A stretch of 64,000 nucleotides of DNA, from NCBI GenBank assembly GCA_963749515.1, contig CAVVMR010000014.1, positions 180,915 to 244,914 of the forward strand. Reading direction: 5' to 3'. Shown piece after piece: positions 62,067 through 64,000 of the stretch. The stretch comes from Gaiellasilicea sp963749515. Lineage in GTDB: Bacteria > Actinomycetota > Thermoleophilia > Gaiellales > Gaiellaceae. The translations under genes and the position numbers were made by a program. The notes beneath the pieces were generated by a model. It saw only the letters and a program-made list of their open reading frames with translations. It had not been told where the DNA came from and searched no databases. Numbering within the stretch: position 1 is the stretch's first letter; each line of letters starts with the position of its first letter.

Positions 62067-63035
62067 CTAGCCGGCGGGCGGCTTTCGCGCCGCGACGCCG
62101 AATCCGTGTGGACCTCGTTCCGTCACCTTGATGTCCGTGAATCCGTGTTCCTCGTACCAAACGCTCAGCTCCTCGGGCGTGTGAAGCCAGCGGTAACGAG
62201 GCGTGTATGAGTCGAGCATCCGAATGAACGTTTCCCGCGCGTTCAGCTTCTCATCGGCTCGACCACGTGCCACCCGAATGCGGTTGCGGATGAGACTCTG
62301 CGGCAACAAGATCCAGACCGCCGCGTGCTTCACGGGCGCAGGCATTGGAGAAAGCACTGTTCGGAGAATTTCGCTTACGCGGGCGCGCAAGCCAGGCTCG
62401 CGCCAATAGAGCCATACGAACACGGTTCCACCTGGCGCAAGTGCCGGAATGAGCGACTCGAAGGTGGCGCGTGTATTTGGGGTGTGATGGAGGACGCCGG
62501 CGCAATACACGACGTCGAATTGCTTCTGACCCAGTGCGGGGTTCATGAGATCCGACTGAATGAAGTGAGTTCGATTCGGGGGCGTGCCGTTGAAGTGGTG
62601 ATAGGCGGACTCCACGCTCTCGCTGATGTCGGTCGCGACGACATCGCATCCAAAGGTGGACATCTGAACCGAAAGAGCGCCGTTGCCGCAGCCGGCGTCG
62701 AGGACGACCTTTCCTGCGAGGAAGTCGGGTGCCCGGTCGATGTGCCGGAGAAAGTCCGCTCGTCGTTCCTCGACCGTCTGCCCCCAGGTTCTGTCAGCGT
62801 CGTAGTCGAAGTGGCTCCACTCTCGGCTGAAGCTTTCGCGGATCGACTTGCCCGCCTCTGCCGAGGCGACCTGTTGGTTCGGGAGGAGCCGAGGGACACC
62901 GCGGACGACGGGGAAGACGTGCCCGCCGGAGCACACTACGTCGCCTTCGGCAATGTCCGTGCCCTCGCCGCCCGACGCGCTGAGTTCACCCCGACAAATC
63001 GGGCAGGCAAGCCATTTCAGGGCGTCTGGATTCAC
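62067..63035 (-). CDS. SAM-dependent methyltransferase with N-terminal zinc-ribbon (Trm112-like)
   Basis: 322 residues. LKWLACPICRGELSA and VVCSGGHVFPVVRGVPRLLP form a Trm112-like zinc ribbon (residues 8-52). The methyltransferase has VVLDAGCGNGALSVQM, VVATDISESVESA and DVVYCAGVLHHTPN. A C-terminal membrane-proximal region follows. It lies beside polysaccharide genes, so a sugar or lipid substrate is possible. The DNA here is less GC-rich than the window average, hinting at later acquisition. Confidence 0.85.
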   Translation of the reverse strand: MNPDALKWLACPICRGELSASGGEGTDIAEGDVVCSGGHVFPVVRGVPRLLPNQQVASAEAGKSIRESFSREWSHFDYDADRTWGQTVEERRADFLRHIDRAPDFLAGKVVLDAGCGNGALSVQMSTFGCDVVATDISESVESAYHHFNGTPPNRTHFIQSDLMNPALGQKQFDVVYCAGVLHHTPNTRATFESLIPALAPGGTVFVWLYWREPGLRARVSEILRTVLSPMPAPVKHAAVWILLPQSLIRNRIRVARGRADEKLNARETFIRMLDSYTPRYRWLHTPEELSVWYEEHGFTDIKVTERGPHGFGVAARKPPAG

Positions 63036-63144
63036 TCCTTGGACGCTATCACGGGATCGAACGGGCAGTCTGAGCCATCAACTGGGAGGTACTCCGCGGC
63101 CTATTCGTCCGGTTTGCAGCGACCGTCGAGTGAGCTGAGACGGA

Positions 63145-63178
63145 CCGAGGGGGCCGCACTTTAGTGCGGCCCCCTCGG
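63145..63178. terminator. Perfect 15-bp hairpin, probable terminator
   Basis: CCGAGGGGGCCGCAC and GTGCGGCCCCCTCGG enclose a TTTA loop. It lies 22 bases past the beta-helix stop and 110 bases before the methyltransferase start. It has no T-run, as is common in high-GC actinobacteria. Confidence 0.7.
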
Positions 63179-63199
63179 CGGAGAGCTTCGAGGCTCTAG

Positions 63200-64000
63200 T
63201 CAGCCGGCCATGTACTCGTAGGCGCCGATGTCGTTCGTGGACGTCCGGGCGTTTCCGGCCCGGTCGACCGTTGGGTAACTGCTCGGGTTGCCCAGACCCA
63301 GAAGAACGCTGTTCGATCGCAGAGCGTAGTTTCCTGGGTCAGCAGTGCTGACGAATCCGCTCTGATAGGTCGAGAGGGAGTTAGTGACGCTGTTTGTTCC
63401 GCAGCCGCCGGAGATGAACGCGTTGTAGCTGTACGTCGTGTTGTTCTTCCCACACGCAGTGCTGGAGAGGAACACATTTCCGATCACCCGCATTCCGCCC
63501 GAGCCCACCGGGTTCCCGATACTGAGCGGGCCGACGAAGGTGTTGTAACGGAAGTCCCAGTTGCTCGGGTCCGGGGTGGGAGAAGCGGTGCCGTCGCGGA
63601 AGTGGAAGGCGAGCCCGTTGCCGATGTTGCCGGTGGTTGACCAGGGCTTCTCGAAAATGTTGTTCTCGACGTAGCCACCGTTCGCGACGTCGCTACCGGT
63701 GATGAAGACGTCCATCACCGAGCAGTGGTAGAAGTGGTTGCGCTTCAGGGTTAGGTTGGTCACGCTCCAGGCGTACATGCATTCGGTGTGGGCGCCGGAG
63801 CCAGCCCGGAGGCCTGCGTCATGGATGACGTTGTTTTCGAAGCTGAGGTTCGAGCCGTTGATCCACATCAGACTGTTGTCCGTGTTGTCGCTGATGTCGG
63901 AGTTTTTGACCAGGACATTGTTGCTCGACTCGATGTGGAAGGTCTGGACGTTGACGCAGCCGTTGCAATCGACACGCCAACCGTCGACGATGATGTTGTC
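63200..64000 (-). CDS. Right-handed beta-helix repeat protein (C-terminal part)
   Basis: 267 codons, open at the right edge. Repeating short strands with Asn/Val ladders (NLTLKRNHFYHC, GYVENNIFEKP, DFRYNTFVGP, MRVIGNVFLSS) form a parallel beta-helix of the pectate-lyase-like type. The C-terminal DIGAYEY is the common ending of such surface proteins. It is probably secreted and may cut or bind polysaccharide. The ATG at 63868 is internal, since the frame runs on upstream. Confidence 0.87.
   Translation of the reverse strand, partial: DNIIVDGWRVDCNGCVNVQTFHIESSNNVLVKNSDISDNTDNSLMWINGSNLSFENNVIHDAGLRAGSGAHTECMYAWSVTNLTLKRNHFYHCSVMDVFITGSDVANGGYVENNIFEKPWSTTGNIGNGLAFHFRDGTASPTPDPSNWDFRYNTFVGPLSIGNPVGSGGMRVIGNVFLSSTACGKNNTTYSYNAFISGGCGTNSVTNSLSTYQSGFVSTADPGNYALRSNSVLLGLGNPSSYPTVDRAGNARTSTNDIGAYEYMAG

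Overview
The window is high-GC DNA with dense, often start/stop-overlapping genes on both strands. Codon use, acyl-CoA carboxylase gene types, a type E succinate dehydrogenase and many apparently leaderless promoters (TANNNT 6-10 bases before the start codon) point to an actinobacterium, most likely a deep-branching class such as Thermoleophilia. The taxon is an inference. No tRNA, rRNA, CRISPR array or complete insertion sequence was seen.

Layout. 1-4959: 5' part of a giant soluble histidine kinase built on 13 tandem HAMP units, running off the left edge. 5-16 kb: PLP sulfur-amino-acid enzyme, acyl-CoA carboxylase beta chain, a molybdate operon (HTH-TOBE regulator, modA, modB, modC), a GGDEF/HD-GYP c-di-GMP protein, three small ORFs, pgsA (frameshifted) and the biotin-carrying acyl-CoA carboxylase alpha chain. 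16-28 kb: sucrase/ferredoxin-like protein, JmjC-type oxygenase, lipoprotein, sucC, a methyltransferase, sucD, an ABC-2 exporter, ahcY (frameshifted), a DEAD-box helicase, an aminotransferase and small membrane or Cys-rich proteins. 27-34 kb: operon icd-mdh-SDR-PDZ/Lon protease facing gltA-HEAT-purE-purK. 34-40 kb: two adjacent Xer recombinases, hydrolase, acyltransferase, ABC exporter, UBP zinc finger, P1 peptidase. 40-46 kb: pckA and sdhA-sdhB-CCG subunit. 46-53 kb: phosphoesterase, Asp23, acetyltransferase-like protein and a very large secreted PQQ-dehydrogenase/PKD/LamG protein. 53-59 kb: a lasso-peptide gene cluster. 59-64 kb: surface polysaccharide genes (sugar-1-P transferase, glycosyltransferase, methyltransferase, beta-helix protein cut by the right edge).

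The central-metabolism genes fit together: citrate synthase, isocitrate dehydrogenase, succinyl-CoA ligase, a type E succinate dehydrogenase, malate dehydrogenase and PEP carboxykinase all lie within about 28 kb. Aconitase, 2-oxoglutarate dehydrogenase and fumarase are not in the window.

The most interesting system is the lasso-peptide cluster (53.0-59.0 kb). It has two short precursor genes with the canonical YxxPxLx3Gx5T leader motif, a divergent HPr-kinase-like gene, a short cyclase without the glutaminase-like N-terminal domain, a B2 protease, a PqqD-type recognition protein, a nucleotidyltransferase and a two-gene ABC exporter. One precursor has a usable Asp at core position 9; the other has Asn there plus two Cys. 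A second unusual element is the 160-base sdhA-sdhB spacer, which can fold into one nested hairpin whose outer 14-bp arms cover the sdhA stop codon and the sdhB ribosome-binding site.

Two genes (pgsA, ahcY) have clean single-base frameshifts, and two others (sucrase/ferredoxin-like, PQQ/LamG) have conserved N-termini with no in-frame start. This may reflect consensus errors in the assembly rather than real pseudogenes.
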